Assembly: GCF_019749295.1 (NCBI RefSeq)
Contig: NZ_JACWFG010000002.1
Coordinates: 147,326 to 211,325 of the forward strand
Direction: 5' to 3'
Source: Neobacillus niacini
GTDB lineage: Bacteria; Bacillota; Bacilli; Bacillales; Cytobacillaceae
Length of the DNA: 64,000 nt
Numbering within the stretch: the stretch's first letter is position 1; each line of letters starts with the position of its first letter. A program made the position numbers and the translations under genes. This document shows, piece by piece, positions 25,206 through 35,160 of the stretch. Below the pieces are notes generated by a model. It saw nothing but the letters and a program-made list of their open reading frames with translations. It did no database searches and was not told the DNA's origin.

Positions 25206-25652
25206 TTATTTGGATAGATTTACACGATTTTTCCTAATCATATACAATACGGCTAACGCAACAAAAGCTCCAAAAGAATCAAATAAGACATCCCTATATG
25301 TAGCTACTCTCCCCGGCATAAAGGACTGGTGCCATTCATCCAATAAGGCATAGAGAACAGTTAGCATCCACGCAAGGATATATGAAAATCGGTAGGATTC
25401 GAATGCTTTAAAGAGCAAGAATGCGAGAATCCCAAAAACAATGAAATGTGTAGCCTTTCTTACAATGAGGTTTAGCTCTTTTATATCGACAGGGTCAGGA
25501 CTTGTATATTCGATAGACATAGTATCAGTCACAACTGCCTTTTGAATTACTTTTGCAGTATTCTGGCCAGTGAAGTATGGCAGCTGTGTAACAATGAAAA
25601 TGGATATCATCCAAACGATCGCTGCAACTAACCACCATTTCCTCTTCCCCAT
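25206..25652 (-). CDS. VanZ-like membrane protein
   Basis: 148 residues with four hydrophobic helices. The VanZ-type landmarks are VRKATHFIVFGILAFLLFKA, LLDEWHQSFMPGRVATYRDV and LFDSFGAFVALAVLYM, where conserved charged residues lie close to helices. Named for VanZ of teicoplanin resistance, but most homologues have no known role; many sit with polysaccharide genes. GGGAGGG precedes the ATG. It is the last gene of the minus-strand exopolysaccharide locus, 24 bp after the MurG-like transferase. Confidence 0.85.
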   Translation of the reverse strand: MGKRKWWLVAAIVWMISIFIVTQLPYFTGQNTAKVIQKAVVTDTMSIEYTSPDPVDIKELNLIVRKATHFIVFGILAFLLFKAFESYRFSYILAWMLTVLYALLDEWHQSFMPGRVATYRDVLFDSFGAFVALAVLYMIRKNRVNLSK

Positions 25653-25676
25653 ACGCTTCCCTCCCTAAAAATACTA

Positions 25677-26750
25677 TTAGTAGATTCCTATTATCTTTAA
25701 TAAATCCTTAGCAATCTTCCCGGCTTCATTTGTATGATTCCTATTATGCTCAGGCGTTTTTAATTTTCCAAATATGAGTGGATCAACTTGATACTTTTCA
25801 AAATCATCCCACTCTATCGTTTCACACAGCTGATGTTGTTTTAAATATTTGATAGTATTTTGATCTTCCCTCATGGACGATCTATTAAGAATTAGAAGTG
25901 GAATATTAGCGCTTAAAGCCTCTCCAATCATTCCCCATCCCGCTTTTGAAATAACTAAATCTGAAGCAGCAATATAGTTCTGTGATTCCAAATAATCACT
26001 TGGAATTTGAAATACATTGGGCCGGTCTACCTCTACATTAGAAGATACAATAAACACACAGTTTGGACTATCCCAAATAGGTAATTGATCGAGTGTTCCT
26101 ACATCTATCTTCATACCTAATCCTAAAAACACAATTTGCTGTCTACCAACTGGATCAATAGAGTTCCTAATTCTTTTAACCTCTTCTAAATCTACAGTTC
26201 TAGAAAAGAAGCCATATTCATATGATTCTATGTCCCACTGTTCCTGACTTCCCGATAAGGAATAGTAGTAGGTCATTTTTTTATAGGCTTCTTTAAACGT
26301 GATTAACTCCTTATCATCAATTAACCCCTGATAGGCAGTATACCAAGTAAAGTTTGATAGGCCTACAGAAGATATACCTAAACTTTCAGCAGCTTCAAAT
26401 GGCAATGGTGATATGTCCGATATAACCAAATCAATATTATTACCCAATAAGAACTCTCTTTCTTGTTCCTTATAACTTTCCCAATCTGCTACAAAGCTTT
26501 TATACTCCTTGAATAATAGAATTTTATCAGGATGGATTGAATTCTTTTCCAGTAAGTAGCCTATATCTGTCTTGATATTTCTATAACTTACAAGGCTTGA
26601 TTCTAGAGATTCCTTAATAAACGAAAGAGCAAAGGAATGGCAGACTATTACTTTTACTTCAGGCTCTTCGAGAAGTTTCCTAATAACCGCAATACTTCTA
26701 GAAGCATGTCCATATCCATAATTGGATATATAATAGGCAATGTTTTTCAC
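25677..26750 (-). CDS. MurG-like (GT28-type) glycosyltransferase
   Basis: 357 residues from the GTG at 26750, 8 nt after GAGG; a GTG at 26759 overlaps the ribosome site. The N-terminal motif YYISNYGYGHASRSIAVIRK and the late block ASDLVISKAGWGMIGEALSA NIPLL fit the two Rossmann domains of GT-B enzymes, with the donor-sugar site in the second. DLVISDISPLPFEAAESLGI is also typical. No signal peptide. Probably adds a sugar, but the donor cannot be read from sequence. Preceded by a terminator after manC. Confidence 0.8.
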   Translation of the reverse strand: MKNIAYYISNYGYGHASRSIAVIRKLLEEPEVKVIVCHSFALSFIKESLESSLVSYRNIKTDIGYLLEKNSIHPDKILLFKEYKSFVADWESYKEQEREFLLGNNIDLVISDISPLPFEAAESLGISSVGLSNFTWYTAYQGLIDDKELITFKEAYKKMTYYYSLSGSQEQWDIESYEYGFFSRTVDLEEVKRIRNSIDPVGRQQIVFLGLGMKIDVGTLDQLPIWDSPNCVFIVSSNVEVDRPNVFQIPSDYLESQNYIAASDLVISKAGWGMIGEALSANIPLLILNRSSMREDQNTIKYLKQHQLCETIEWDDFEKYQVDPLIFGKLKTPEHNRNHTNEAGKIAKDLLKIIGIY

Positions 26751-26765
26751 TATTTTCACCTCAAT

Positions 26766-26801
26766 AAAAAAAGTGGGGAAAGGACCTAAGCCCTCTCCCC
26801 T
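26766..26801 (-). terminator. internal terminator after manC
   Basis: On the minus strand GGGGAGAGG and CCTTTCCCC form a stem followed by ACTTTTTTT. It lies between two genes of the same locus, so transcription must pass it or restart. Confidence 0.75.
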
Positions 26802-26807
26802 AAAATA

Positions 26808-28196
26808 TTATAGAATCACTTTTGCTTTTGATTTTTGGAAGTGGTTAATGACATCATCCCATTCAAAATACAAGCGGGTAAAGTCTTCATCACTAATACC
26901 GATACCTGTTTGAACTTCTATAAATTCCAACTCAGAAAATGCTTTAATACCATGTTTCTTTCCTGCAGGTAGGTGAACGATATCCCCTGCTTTTACTCGA
27001 GTGATATAGTCATCCAAGGCCAATTCGCCTTCTCCACGAACAATCGTCCAAACTTCATCACGTAAATTGTGATAATGATAGCTCGAATTCTTTCCTTCAT
27101 GGATGCAAATTCGTTTCGTTACCATTTCATTTCCGTCATCATATTTAGCATAATCAAGTACACGAGACCAGCCCCAAATTCGCTCTTCATACATTGGAGG
27201 CTGTTCAAATCCGCTAATCAATTCCTTAATTCTAGGGCTCGAAGCTTTATCTGCAACTAAGATGCCATCTGGACTCGCTGCAACAACAATATCCTTTACA
27301 CCAATGACAGTTACAGGAATATCAAGTTCATTTATCAAATGAGTATTTTGCGAATCATCACTTAAAATACCTTTTCCAATTTGAGAAGTTGCCATTTCCT
27401 CTGTCAACGTATTCCAAGTTCCAAGATCCTTCCAATAACCATCATATGGAAGTGCCATAATATGATTTGCTTTCTCAACTACTTCATAATCAAAACTAAT
27501 CTTAGGAAGATTTTTATACTGCAGTGAAAGTTTATCATAATGAAGAGGCAAACTTTTTTCTAGCAAAATATCTAGTAAGTACTTTAATTTAAATGCAAAT
27601 ACCCCACAGTTCCAAAGAGCATTCATATCAATAAGAGTTTGTGCCTTTTCTTCACTCGGTTTCTCAGTGAAATGGTTCACTGAAAAATATGAATCTCCTG
27701 TTACAGGATCCTTTGGAACAATGTAGCCATATTTAGCAGATGGATAAGTTGGGTTCACGCCGACCAATGCTAAATCTGCTTTAGAATCTAGTAAAACACT
27801 CTCAATTTCTTTTACTTTTTCAAAAAAGCTATCCTCAACATACGGGTCAACTGGCAGTACAACAACTACTTCATCTTCTGATACATTTTGAATAGAATAC
27901 AGATAAGAAGCTGCTAATGCAATAGCTGGGAAAGTATCGCGACGTTCAGGCTCAATAATTAAAGGTATATTCATTCCTAATTGTCTATGAATCATATCCC
28001 TTTGCATTTTAGAAGTTGCAATGACAGAGGATTCAGCAAGTCCAACTGTTTCCAACTGTCCCCATACACGCTGAACCATTGATTGCTTTTCTTCATTATT
28101 ACTCTCTAACACCTTTAAAAATTGTTTTGATCTTGTATCATTTGATAAAGGCCATAGTCGCTTACCCGATCCTCCAGATAATAATACAAGCTTCAT
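26808..28196 (-). CDS. manC: mannose-1-phosphate guanylyltransferase / mannose-6-phosphate isomerase
   Basis: 462-residue type II bifunctional enzyme. The N-terminal nucleotidyltransferase has LLSGGSGKRLWPLSNDTRSK followed by QFLKV, the VVVLPVDPYV stretch, and FTEKPSEEKA. The C-terminal cupin isomerase has ICIHEGKNSSYHYHNLRDEV and GDIVHLPAGKKHGI with metal-binding histidines and glutamate. It makes GDP-mannose, which Gmd and Fcl in the same locus turn into GDP-L-fucose. GGAGGG precedes the ATG. Flanked by intrinsic terminators on both sides. Confidence 0.95.
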   Translation of the reverse strand: MKLVLLSGGSGKRLWPLSNDTRSKQFLKVLESNNEEKQSMVQRVWGQLETVGLAESSVIATSKMQRDMIHRQLGMNIPLIIEPERRDTFPAIALAASYLYSIQNVSEDEVVVVLPVDPYVEDSFFEKVKEIESVLLDSKADLALVGVNPTYPSAKYGYIVPKDPVTGDSYFSVNHFTEKPSEEKAQTLIDMNALWNCGVFAFKLKYLLDILLEKSLPLHYDKLSLQYKNLPKISFDYEVVEKANHIMALPYDGYWKDLGTWNTLTEEMATSQIGKGILSDDSQNTHLINELDIPVTVIGVKDIVVAASPDGILVADKASSPRIKELISGFEQPPMYEERIWGWSRVLDYAKYDDGNEMVTKRICIHEGKNSSYHYHNLRDEVWTIVRGEGELALDDYITRVKAGDIVHLPAGKKHGIKAFSELEFIEVQTGIGISDEDFTRLYFEWDDVINHFQKSKAKVIL

Positions 28197-28209
28197 AATA
28201 TCCCTCCAT

Positions 28210-28235
28210 TAAAAAACCAGGCCACTTGGACCTGA
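28210..28235 (-). terminator. internal terminator between ugd and manC
   Basis: On the minus strand CAGGTCCAAGTGGCCTGG folds on itself and is followed by TTTTTTAATGG, in the 71-bp gap before manC. Confidence 0.7.
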
Positions 28236-28267
28236 TTCGATTTATAATACTTCAATTTGCTACTATA

Positions 28268-29587
28268 CTATACAAGAGAGTATTCAAAATTATTTACAGT
28301 TTCTCTACCAATGGAATCATAAGTCAGGTTTGCCTTTTTAACACTTACAAGTTCATAACAGTTTCTTCCATCAAGAATTATTGGTTTTCTCATTAGTTTA
28401 TTGTATTTTGTTAAGTCAAATTCTTTGATTTCATCCCATTCAGTAAAGATAAAGCACACATCTGCATCCTTAATTGTATCTTCAATCGAATTGCAGTAAG
28501 TAATTTCATCGGGATAGATTTTCTTAAAGTTATCTACACCTACAGGATCCCATGCTTTTATATTAGCGCCATCCTCAAGCATAATTGGGATATTCACGAG
28601 TGTAGGTGCTTCCCTTAAGTCGTCAGTGCCAGGTTTGAAAGTTAATCCAAGGACTGCAACATTGAGACCTTTGAAACTATCAAAATACTTACGGGATTTT
28701 TTTATCAATTTAAGCTTTTGATTTTCATTCACATCAATAGCTGCTTTAATAGTTTTTAACTCATTATCATGGAAGTTTGCTAGCCAGTGAAGCGCTTTTG
28801 TATCTTTAGGGAAACAAGATCCACCGTAGCCTATACCAGCATTTAGAAATCGATTACCTATCCTACTATCGTAACCCATTCCATGAGCAACATCCTCTAT
28901 GTCAGCTCCAATTATTTCACAAAGGTTTGCTATTTCATTAATAAATGATATTTTTAAGGCAAGAAAGTCATTGGAAGCATACTTGATCATCTCGGCACTT
29001 TTCCTATTTGTAATCACAATCGGTGCGCCAAAATCCTTGTAAACTTCTTTTAAAACTTCTCCTGCATATGGTTCTTCGACTCCTATGACAATTCTTGAGG
29101 CATGTAGTGTATCCCTAACAGCAGTACCTTGTGACAAAAACTCAGGATTAGAAGCTACATATACATTTACATCATGTACCAACCTAGATTTAATCATATC
29201 TTTAATCTTATCATTTGTACCTATTGGTACTGTTGATTTAACAACTACGACACAATCTTTCTCAATACTTTCAGCAATTTGTTCGGCTACACCATAAACA
29301 TAACTTAAATTAGCCGAACCATCCTGCTTTTCTGGAGTACCTACACCAATGAAAATAACATCTGCATCTTTATACGCTTCTTTATACTCAGTTGTAAAAT
29401 TCAATCTTTCTATATTTTTAGCAATTAATTCTTCAAGTCCTGGTTCATAGATAGGGGAGATCCCAGCCTTCATTAAAGCTACTTTTTTATCATCTATATC
29501 TACACAAGTAACAGAATGCTTATGGTCCGCCAGACAAACTCCGGTAACTAAGCCAACATATCCAGTTCCAGCAACAGCAATTTTCAT
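28268..29587 (-). CDS. ugd: UDP-glucose 6-dehydrogenase
   Basis: 439 residues. N-terminal Rossmann motif GTGYVGLVTGVCLADHKHSV for NAD, the substrate region GVGTPEKQDGSANLSYV, catalytic Cys in GYGGSCFPKDTKAL, and the C-terminal UDP-binding domain with LTFKPGTDDLREAPTL. Oxidises UDP-glucose to UDP-glucuronate, using GalU product made in the same locus. AAGGTG precedes the ATG. Length is normal for the family (tuaD/ugd). Confidence 0.96.
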   Translation of the reverse strand: MKIAVAGTGYVGLVTGVCLADHKHSVTCVDIDDKKVALMKAGISPIYEPGLEELIAKNIERLNFTTEYKEAYKDADVIFIGVGTPEKQDGSANLSYVYGVAEQIAESIEKDCVVVVKSTVPIGTNDKIKDMIKSRLVHDVNVYVASNPEFLSQGTAVRDTLHASRIVIGVEEPYAGEVLKEVYKDFGAPIVITNRKSAEMIKYASNDFLALKISFINEIANLCEIIGADIEDVAHGMGYDSRIGNRFLNAGIGYGGSCFPKDTKALHWLANFHDNELKTIKAAIDVNENQKLKLIKKSRKYFDSFKGLNVAVLGLTFKPGTDDLREAPTLVNIPIMLEDGANIKAWDPVGVDNFKKIYPDEITYCNSIEDTIKDADVCFIFTEWDEIKEFDLTKYNKLMRKPIILDGRNCYELVSVKKANLTYDSIGRETVNNFEYSLV

Positions 29588-29969
29588 CTTTCACACACCT
29601 TCACTATATTAAAATTTCTTTTTTAATGTACTTTGATACTTGATAAGCACTTAAACACAATAACTATAACAATAATAATACTATATTTCAGCCATTCCTA
29701 ATAAACCCAATATGTTCCTTCAAGTGGAGCTAATTAATGACTAAAATTAAATGTATCACTATCATCATGAATAACGGTTACAGGCACAGAGATTAGCTAT
29801 GCATAAAACCTTGATATATTGACTTTTGAAATATAAAAATACACTCATTTATTAACCTCTCAAAGGTGCGCTTAATTGTCCAAGGGGATAGAAACCATTG
29901 TTCATAATCTTGTTATAAGTCAGATTTTTAGAAATTGAAGGACACCCAAAATGAGTGTCTTTTTTAATA
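29588..29969. other. intergenic region inside the locus
   Basis: No gene. A weak hairpin GACAC/GTGTC with T6 on the plus strand lies at 29941-29965, adjacent to the acyltransferase stop. The gap is unusually large for this locus and may hold a secondary promoter for ugd-manC. Confidence 0.4.
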
Positions 29970-30506
29970 TTACGTAATGACGCTTTCTTGTAATTCTTTT
30001 ATTTTATTTAACTTATTTGTAGCCCATTCTCTTGTATCACCAATTTTCACAGCAGGATTACCAGCCATGATACTAAAAGGTTCTACTTCGCCACGCACAA
30101 CACTACCGGCACCTATAATTGAATTATCACCAATAATGGTACCCGGACAGATAACACTTCTTATACCAATAAAAACATTATTACCAATTTTAATTTGTCT
30201 ACGTATCTCGTATCCACGTTTCATTTGTTTGCCTAACCCATAAACGGCGTTATTAATTGAATAGTCATGAGTTAATAGAACTACCTCTCGTGAAATTACT
30301 ACGCCGTCTCCAATATGAATTAAGTTGTAAAGATAATCAAACCATACTGTAAAATCTATCCAACTTGATTTACCAACAATATTTACTCCTAATTTCCTTA
30401 AATAGTTATCATACGCTTGTACATATTTCCCCGGTTTTGTTTTATACAAAACGAATAAAGCAGAATGTTTGTAAGCGATGTTGAATAATTTCTTCAAATT
30501 TACCAT
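29970..30506 (-). CDS. hexapeptide-repeat O-acyltransferase
   Basis: 178 residues from ATG 30506, preceded by AGGATGAGG; the longer frame to 30578 lacks a ribosome site. The C-terminal half is a left-handed beta-helix with repeated hexapeptides (IKIGNNVFIGIRSVICPGTI, IGDNSIIGAGSVVRG) and the closing motif SIMAGNPAVKIG. The acceptor region contains the usual THDYSIN. Likely acetylates a sugar of the polymer. A decayed relative lies at 35945-36235. Confidence 0.85.
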   Translation of the reverse strand: MVNLKKLFNIAYKHSALFVLYKTKPGKYVQAYDNYLRKLGVNIVGKSSWIDFTVWFDYLYNLIHIGDGVVISREVVLLTHDYSINNAVYGLGKQMKRGYEIRRQIKIGNNVFIGIRSVICPGTIIGDNSIIGAGSVVRGEVEPFSIMAGNPAVKIGDTREWATNKLNKIKELQESVIT

Positions 30507-30597
30507 AGTAGCCTCATCCTTATAATTACTACAAAATATTTTGCAAATATATTTTATGGAGCTAGTTCCATAATCCAAGCGGACAAAATACAGCGTT

Positions 30598-32364
30598 TTA
30601 TTTCAGTATATTTTGATTAATATACAAAGTCTGTAACAAGTTTATTTTTTGATTCTGATTTAATTTATTTCCTTCAAACAATTCCTTTACATCTCTCTCT
30701 TTTAAAGCACTGGATATTAGATTTATTCCGTCTCTATAATTATCAATAGCATGTTTCCATTCTGTGCTATTCATAACAACTTTCCATTCTCCCCAAGGTC
30801 CTTGATTCCCCTTAATCAGACCTATTTTAGAACCGATTGTTCGGAAGAACCAAATAACAAATTGAATAAAGATATTAATATACCAAGAAAAGTATGGTAA
30901 CCGACCATCACCATGAAGCAACCACTTTGTTGGTTTTAGCAATGGTTTTGCAGCTTTTTGGAATAGCTTTCGATTAAGTTTCCAATCTTGTGGCACAGTA
31001 GCACTCATTTTTACAACATCTTTGGACATAAACGGTTCATAACTCCTAAATAATCTTCTGTTAACGTGAATATTAGGTATATTCACATTCATTGAGCTAG
31101 GCCATAATTCAAACCATTCTTCTGCTGACTCTTTTCGAATACTCTTGACATATTTCAGATGCGCCTGTCTCCTCTTTGTTAATTCCTCTAGAACCTCAGT
31201 TTGAAAATAATCATTTTTTAATGGAGTAGCTGAAGAATAATTAAGTCTCTTTATTTGTGGTAGGAATGGAAATCTATCTAAACTAGATAACTTTTTAATG
31301 CGTGCTCCCTTTAAGAGTGCATCCGAAAATAATCCACCAAATACAGCTGAATATTCATTTAACTTACAGCTTTTATGAAATCCAAAAGTATGTGCATGAA
31401 TATACTGCGAACCCGCCCCTACTAAATTAACACAAGAAGAGAGTATCTCTAAATAATGTAATTTGCTCCTTGTTCCTATTTTAAATTTTGCTCCGTATGA
31501 GTTCGCAGCTTTTTCAGCTACTTTACCTTCACGATTCATATGGTCAAGGAATATAAATGCATCTTGATTACATTGTTTTGGTAATAGTCCTGAAAGAGTA
31601 CGTGAATCTTCTCCGCCACTAATAAACTGTGCAATGTTATACATATTACCAGCAATGCTATCCACATATTTTTGCAAACTATTCCTTAAATCATTTGCTG
31701 CCTGATCAATATTGTTATACTTATATTTTTCTTTGGGAAGCCAATAATTTTTAGTCAATATCTTTATTTCATTGGCTTTAATAATATGGGTGGATGCTGG
31801 TGCTATCTGTCTTATTTGATTGTATGAAGTATATGGATAAGTAACTATGCCATGTAAAATAAAATCTACTGCTGAAACAATGTCAATATTCTGTTTTTGT
31901 CCAGATATTCTTGCTACAACATCAACATGTGACGAAAGGATAATGTTATTGGAATCAGAATATGTGTAGATTGGTATAAATGACATAAGATCAGTTATAC
32001 ATTCTACCTCAGAAGTATTTTTGTTTACTAATATTATTGCAAAGGGACCACTAAGGTCTTCATCCCATTTAATTATCCCCTTAATATATCGGTTAAATAT
32101 TGCTTCCGTACCACTAGAACCTGATGTCAAATTTAAAAACTGATTTTCCTGATAATCTAATAAAGGTCCACCTAATACAACACAAATATGTTCATCTATC
32201 TCAAATGGATTAAATCCATTGTAAGGACTATTACTTACAGCTAATGATCCCCAATCTCCATGAAATTCTTGCACTATAGGTTTCTCTTCACGATATATAC
32301 TTTGTAATTCTATTGTTAACTTCCCTTTTTCTATTTTTTTTTTAGAATAAATGAAATCGCTCAT
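30598..32364 (-). CDS. asparagine-synthase-like protein without the N-terminal Cys
   Basis: 588 residues. The N-terminal half follows the class II glutaminase fold (GDWGSLAVSNSPYNGF, VVLGGPLLDYQEN, SGPFAIILVNKNTSEVECIT), but the chain begins MSDFIYSK, so the Cys2 nucleophile of AsnB is missing. The synthase half has the PP-loop ISGGEDSRTLSG (about residue 249). Such proteins in polysaccharide loci are thought to amidate uronic acids, as WbpS does in Pseudomonas. With Ugd here, glucuronamide formation is possible, using free ammonia or another donor. Three bp after the CapA-like gene. Confidence 0.8.
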   Translation of the reverse strand: MSDFIYSKKKIEKGKLTIELQSIYREEKPIVQEFHGDWGSLAVSNSPYNGFNPFEIDEHICVVLGGPLLDYQENQFLNLTSGSSGTEAIFNRYIKGIIKWDEDLSGPFAIILVNKNTSEVECITDLMSFIPIYTYSDSNNIILSSHVDVVARISGQKQNIDIVSAVDFILHGIVTYPYTSYNQIRQIAPASTHIIKANEIKILTKNYWLPKEKYKYNNIDQAANDLRNSLQKYVDSIAGNMYNIAQFISGGEDSRTLSGLLPKQCNQDAFIFLDHMNREGKVAEKAANSYGAKFKIGTRSKLHYLEILSSCVNLVGAGSQYIHAHTFGFHKSCKLNEYSAVFGGLFSDALLKGARIKKLSSLDRFPFLPQIKRLNYSSATPLKNDYFQTEVLEELTKRRQAHLKYVKSIRKESAEEWFELWPSSMNVNIPNIHVNRRLFRSYEPFMSKDVVKMSATVPQDWKLNRKLFQKAAKPLLKPTKWLLHGDGRLPYFSWYINIFIQFVIWFFRTIGSKIGLIKGNQGPWGEWKVVMNSTEWKHAIDNYRDGINLISSALKERDVKELFEGNKLNQNQKINLLQTLYINQNILK

Positions 32365-32367
32365 TTT

Positions 32368-33510
32368 TTACCGCCGTCCTTGTTTTCCCTTTGTAATTAA
32401 TTCTAATGCATGTCTTGCAGCATAGTAATATGCCTCATTCCTTAGAAAATGCAATGTTTGTAACTCTTTATGGTCCTTTCTTTCCCTTCCAAGGAGTGCT
32501 TTAACTATATTTTTAATAAAAGATTTCATACTCCCATCATAGGGTATTGGTAATAGTGAATAAAAGAGGGGAAGTTTTATTTGCCTATTATACGCTTCAA
32601 GTGACATTGAATCATGAAGTTTATCGTATACAGGGCCTAAATTAGTATTTAGTTGTTTTAAATCAATCTGTTTCTCGATTGGAGAGAGTTGAACATATCC
32701 ATCCTGTTTATGATGAAATATCGGCTCGAATTTGACTTGTTTATTTTTCTCTAAATGGAAAAGGACCGAATATGAGTTATCTTCTTTATTAATATAATTT
32801 TTTGAATCAAAATAAAAGTTTCCAAGACTATAAAAAATAAATGAATTATTATATTGTTCATATCCCTGTGGAACATGAGGATGTGAACCAACCACTATAT
32901 CTGCACCTAAATCACAAAGATGTTTATACCTGTGGCGCCATTCCTTTTGTGGTACATTATAATTTTCTAACCCTGCATGAGATAGTACAATTACAAAATC
33001 ACATTCTTTTTTTAACTCTATTATTTTATTATCAATTACACTGTGATTAATCCATGCATATCCAGGTTGATTTTTATCTGCAAAATAATCTAAAACCCCA
33101 AATTGAGCCTCACTTGCGTTTATTAATCCGACATCTATTCCATTAATTCTTTTAACTAAAGGTTTATAAGCTTCGTTGAAATCCACTCCTACTCCCAAGG
33201 AATCCAAACCTATATATTTTGATTCTTCCATTGTAGCAATTAGTCCCTTACTACCAAAGTCCATAATATGATTATTAGCCATACAAAGTAAGTCGAATCC
33301 TTGTTTATATAAACCTTTTATTGTAGATTTCCTCTGAAAGTGATGTGGACCTGATTTTGAAATAGGATTTCCGAACCCTTCAATTGGTGCTTCAAAATTA
33401 CAAATCGAGTAGTCAGCGTTAGCAATTATCTCAGCCAATGAATCTGAACAAACCAACCCATCATTTTTTTCGTAATTTACAATATCACCACAGACAAATA
33501 TTGTAGCCAT
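32368..33510 (-). CDS. CapA-family metallophosphatase-like protein
   Basis: 380 residues of the PGA_cap/CapA group (calcineurin-like fold). Landmarks are ATIFVCGDIVNY at the start, CNFEAPI, LCMANNHIMDFGSKGLI, and VVGSHPHVPQGYEQYNNSFI FYSLGNF. Family members help poly-gamma-glutamate or polysaccharide capsules; biochemical activity is unsettled. No signal peptide here. GGAGG stands before the ATG. Tightly packed between the flippase and the asparagine-synthase-like gene. Confidence 0.85.
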   Translation of the reverse strand: MATIFVCGDIVNYEKNDGLVCSDSLAEIIANADYSICNFEAPIEGFGNPISKSGPHHFQRKSTIKGLYKQGFDLLCMANNHIMDFGSKGLIATMEESKYIGLDSLGVGVDFNEAYKPLVKRINGIDVGLINASEAQFGVLDYFADKNQPGYAWINHSVIDNKIIELKKECDFVIVLSHAGLENYNVPQKEWRHRYKHLCDLGADIVVGSHPHVPQGYEQYNNSFIFYSLGNFYFDSKNYINKEDNSYSVLFHLEKNKQVKFEPIFHHKQDGYVQLSPIEKQIDLKQLNTNLGPVYDKLHDSMSLEAYNRQIKLPLFYSLLPIPYDGSMKSFIKNIVKALLGRERKDHKELQTLHFLRNEAYYYAARHALELITKGKQGRR

Positions 33511-33523
33511 CTTTATTCCTCCG

Positions 33524-34810
33524 TCATTGATGTAGCTTCTTACTTTTTTGGAGAGTAAACAGAATTAAAATAATATTAAGTATTGCACCAGATACCCCGA
33601 ATAATGCGATAGCAATAATGTCACTTAAAAAAACATAATATCCTAAAGCAAGGAGGGCTATACGTGTGATTAAAGTGATGAATGTGAACTTTAAATGAAA
33701 CGATTGTGCAGACAAAACAGGTAATGCCTTAACACTCGGCTGGTTAATAAACATAAAAAATACCCAAAGTGCTATCCATCTAGCATATTCCCCTGCTTTG
33801 ATCCAATCTGAACCGAACACAAAGCCAAATAACCACGGACCAAAAATAATCACAATTCCATAAGGTATAATCCCAATAGCCCCAAGAGAAAGGGTAGCCC
33901 TTTTAATTAACAGAGTAAGATCTTCCCCTTTATTGGCAGCTTCTGAAATTCGAGGATAAAATACATCCCCTACGGATTTACCAATGAGTTGTGATGGAAT
34001 ACTTAGCACAGTCCTACCTAAAGAATAAAACCCAGCAGACGCAGGACCAAAAAAACTTGTTAACATCAAAATGGGTAATCCTTGAGAAACTGCATTTAAA
34101 AATACCTGTGGGGCTCTAAATAAAGGAAAGTCTTTATGTTTTTTAGCGAGTTCCTTAATAGATAATGACTCAGCATTATCACCTTCTAACTCTTGCTTAA
34201 TATTTGAACCCTTTGCAAATAATATCATCATTGAAACTCTAAGAAATTGGCCAATAACTGTTAAAATAATAAGTCCTGCTGCCAAAGGGTGGAAAAACCC
34301 TAGTCCGACTTTACTTCCATTAATAATAAAAGATTGTAGAATTGTCACTTTAGCAGTTATTCTAAATTGCTTTGTTCGAATAAGCCAATACTCTGTAACT
34401 TCTTCAAGGGCAGAGAAAAAAGTTACTAATGGTAATAAATATAAAAATGGAGCAATGCTTTCTATATTAAACATTCTAACAATTGGTTGTTTCAATACAA
34501 TTAAGGTAATGGCGACTATCATTGCAAAACATGCTGAAATATATATTGAAAGACGAATTAATCCCTTTGCGTCATTATCACTCTTGGGTAATACTACAGC
34601 AATGGGATATGTTAGTGCAGCTATTGGTGAAATTATTCCAATAACTGCTGTGAATGCACCCAAAAGACCAAATGCTTCGGGTCCATACAAACGAGTGATA
34701 ATTGGGGATAATGCCATTGACACAGCTTGAGCTGCAGCAGTTCCAGTTGCCATTATTAATACATTGCGTATAAACGGCTTTTTAGATAGTTCTATTATAT
34801 TGCGTTTCAT
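33524..34810 (-). CDS. Wzx-type polysaccharide flippase
   Basis: 428-residue protein with about 12 to 14 hydrophobic helices spread over its length, of the MOP superfamily (polysaccharide biosynthesis protein). It starts MKRNIIELSKKPFIRNVLIM and has the family signature SPIITRLYGPEAFGLLGAF. ATG 34810 follows AGGGAG; the longer frame to 34840 is less likely. Expected to move the lipid-linked repeat unit to the outer face for polymerisation by the Wzy-like protein at 38498. Confidence 0.9.
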   Translation of the reverse strand: MKRNIIELSKKPFIRNVLIMATGTAAAQAVSMALSPIITRLYGPEAFGLLGAFTAVIGIISPIAALTYPIAVVLPKSDNDAKGLIRLSIYISACFAMIVAITLIVLKQPIVRMFNIESIAPFLYLLPLVTFFSALEEVTEYWLIRTKQFRITAKVTILQSFIINGSKVGLGFFHPLAAGLIILTVIGQFLRVSMMILFAKGSNIKQELEGDNAESLSIKELAKKHKDFPLFRAPQVFLNAVSQGLPILMLTSFFGPASAGFYSLGRTVLSIPSQLIGKSVGDVFYPRISEAANKGEDLTLLIKRATLSLGAIGIIPYGIVIIFGPWLFGFVFGSDWIKAGEYARWIALWVFFMFINQPSVKALPVLSAQSFHLKFTFITLITRIALLALGYYVFLSDIIAIALFGVSGAILNIILILFTLQKSKKLHQ

Positions 34811-35160
34811 GCTATACTCCCTAATATTATTGTTTTGCACTAGGACTTCATAATATCATTGTATGATGGAAGGTATTGTCCAATCTACTATATTCAAATT
34901 AAGACTTTCCCAATTAAAATTTATGCTAACACATAAAGTTCCAAAATTTTTAAGTGGGAATCTTCATATTTTAATTAATTTAAAAACTGAGACCTGCCAC
35001 GATGTGCCGACCTCAGAATGATAATTTATCAAAATATTCATTTTTTCCTTATGCATCAATGGTTCAATATTGCCTTTCTTGATGCGTTGTCATAACAAGT
35101 AAAGTTTAAGAAAGAAAAGCTCTGTGAAAGGGTATCTAGATATTACCGGGAGCACAATTT
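34811..35160. other. intergenic region
   Basis: No gene. Contains an imperfect inverted repeat around GACCTGCCACGATGTGCCGA (34989 onward). Possibly a site of earlier recombination beside the split glycosyltransferase. Confidence 0.35.
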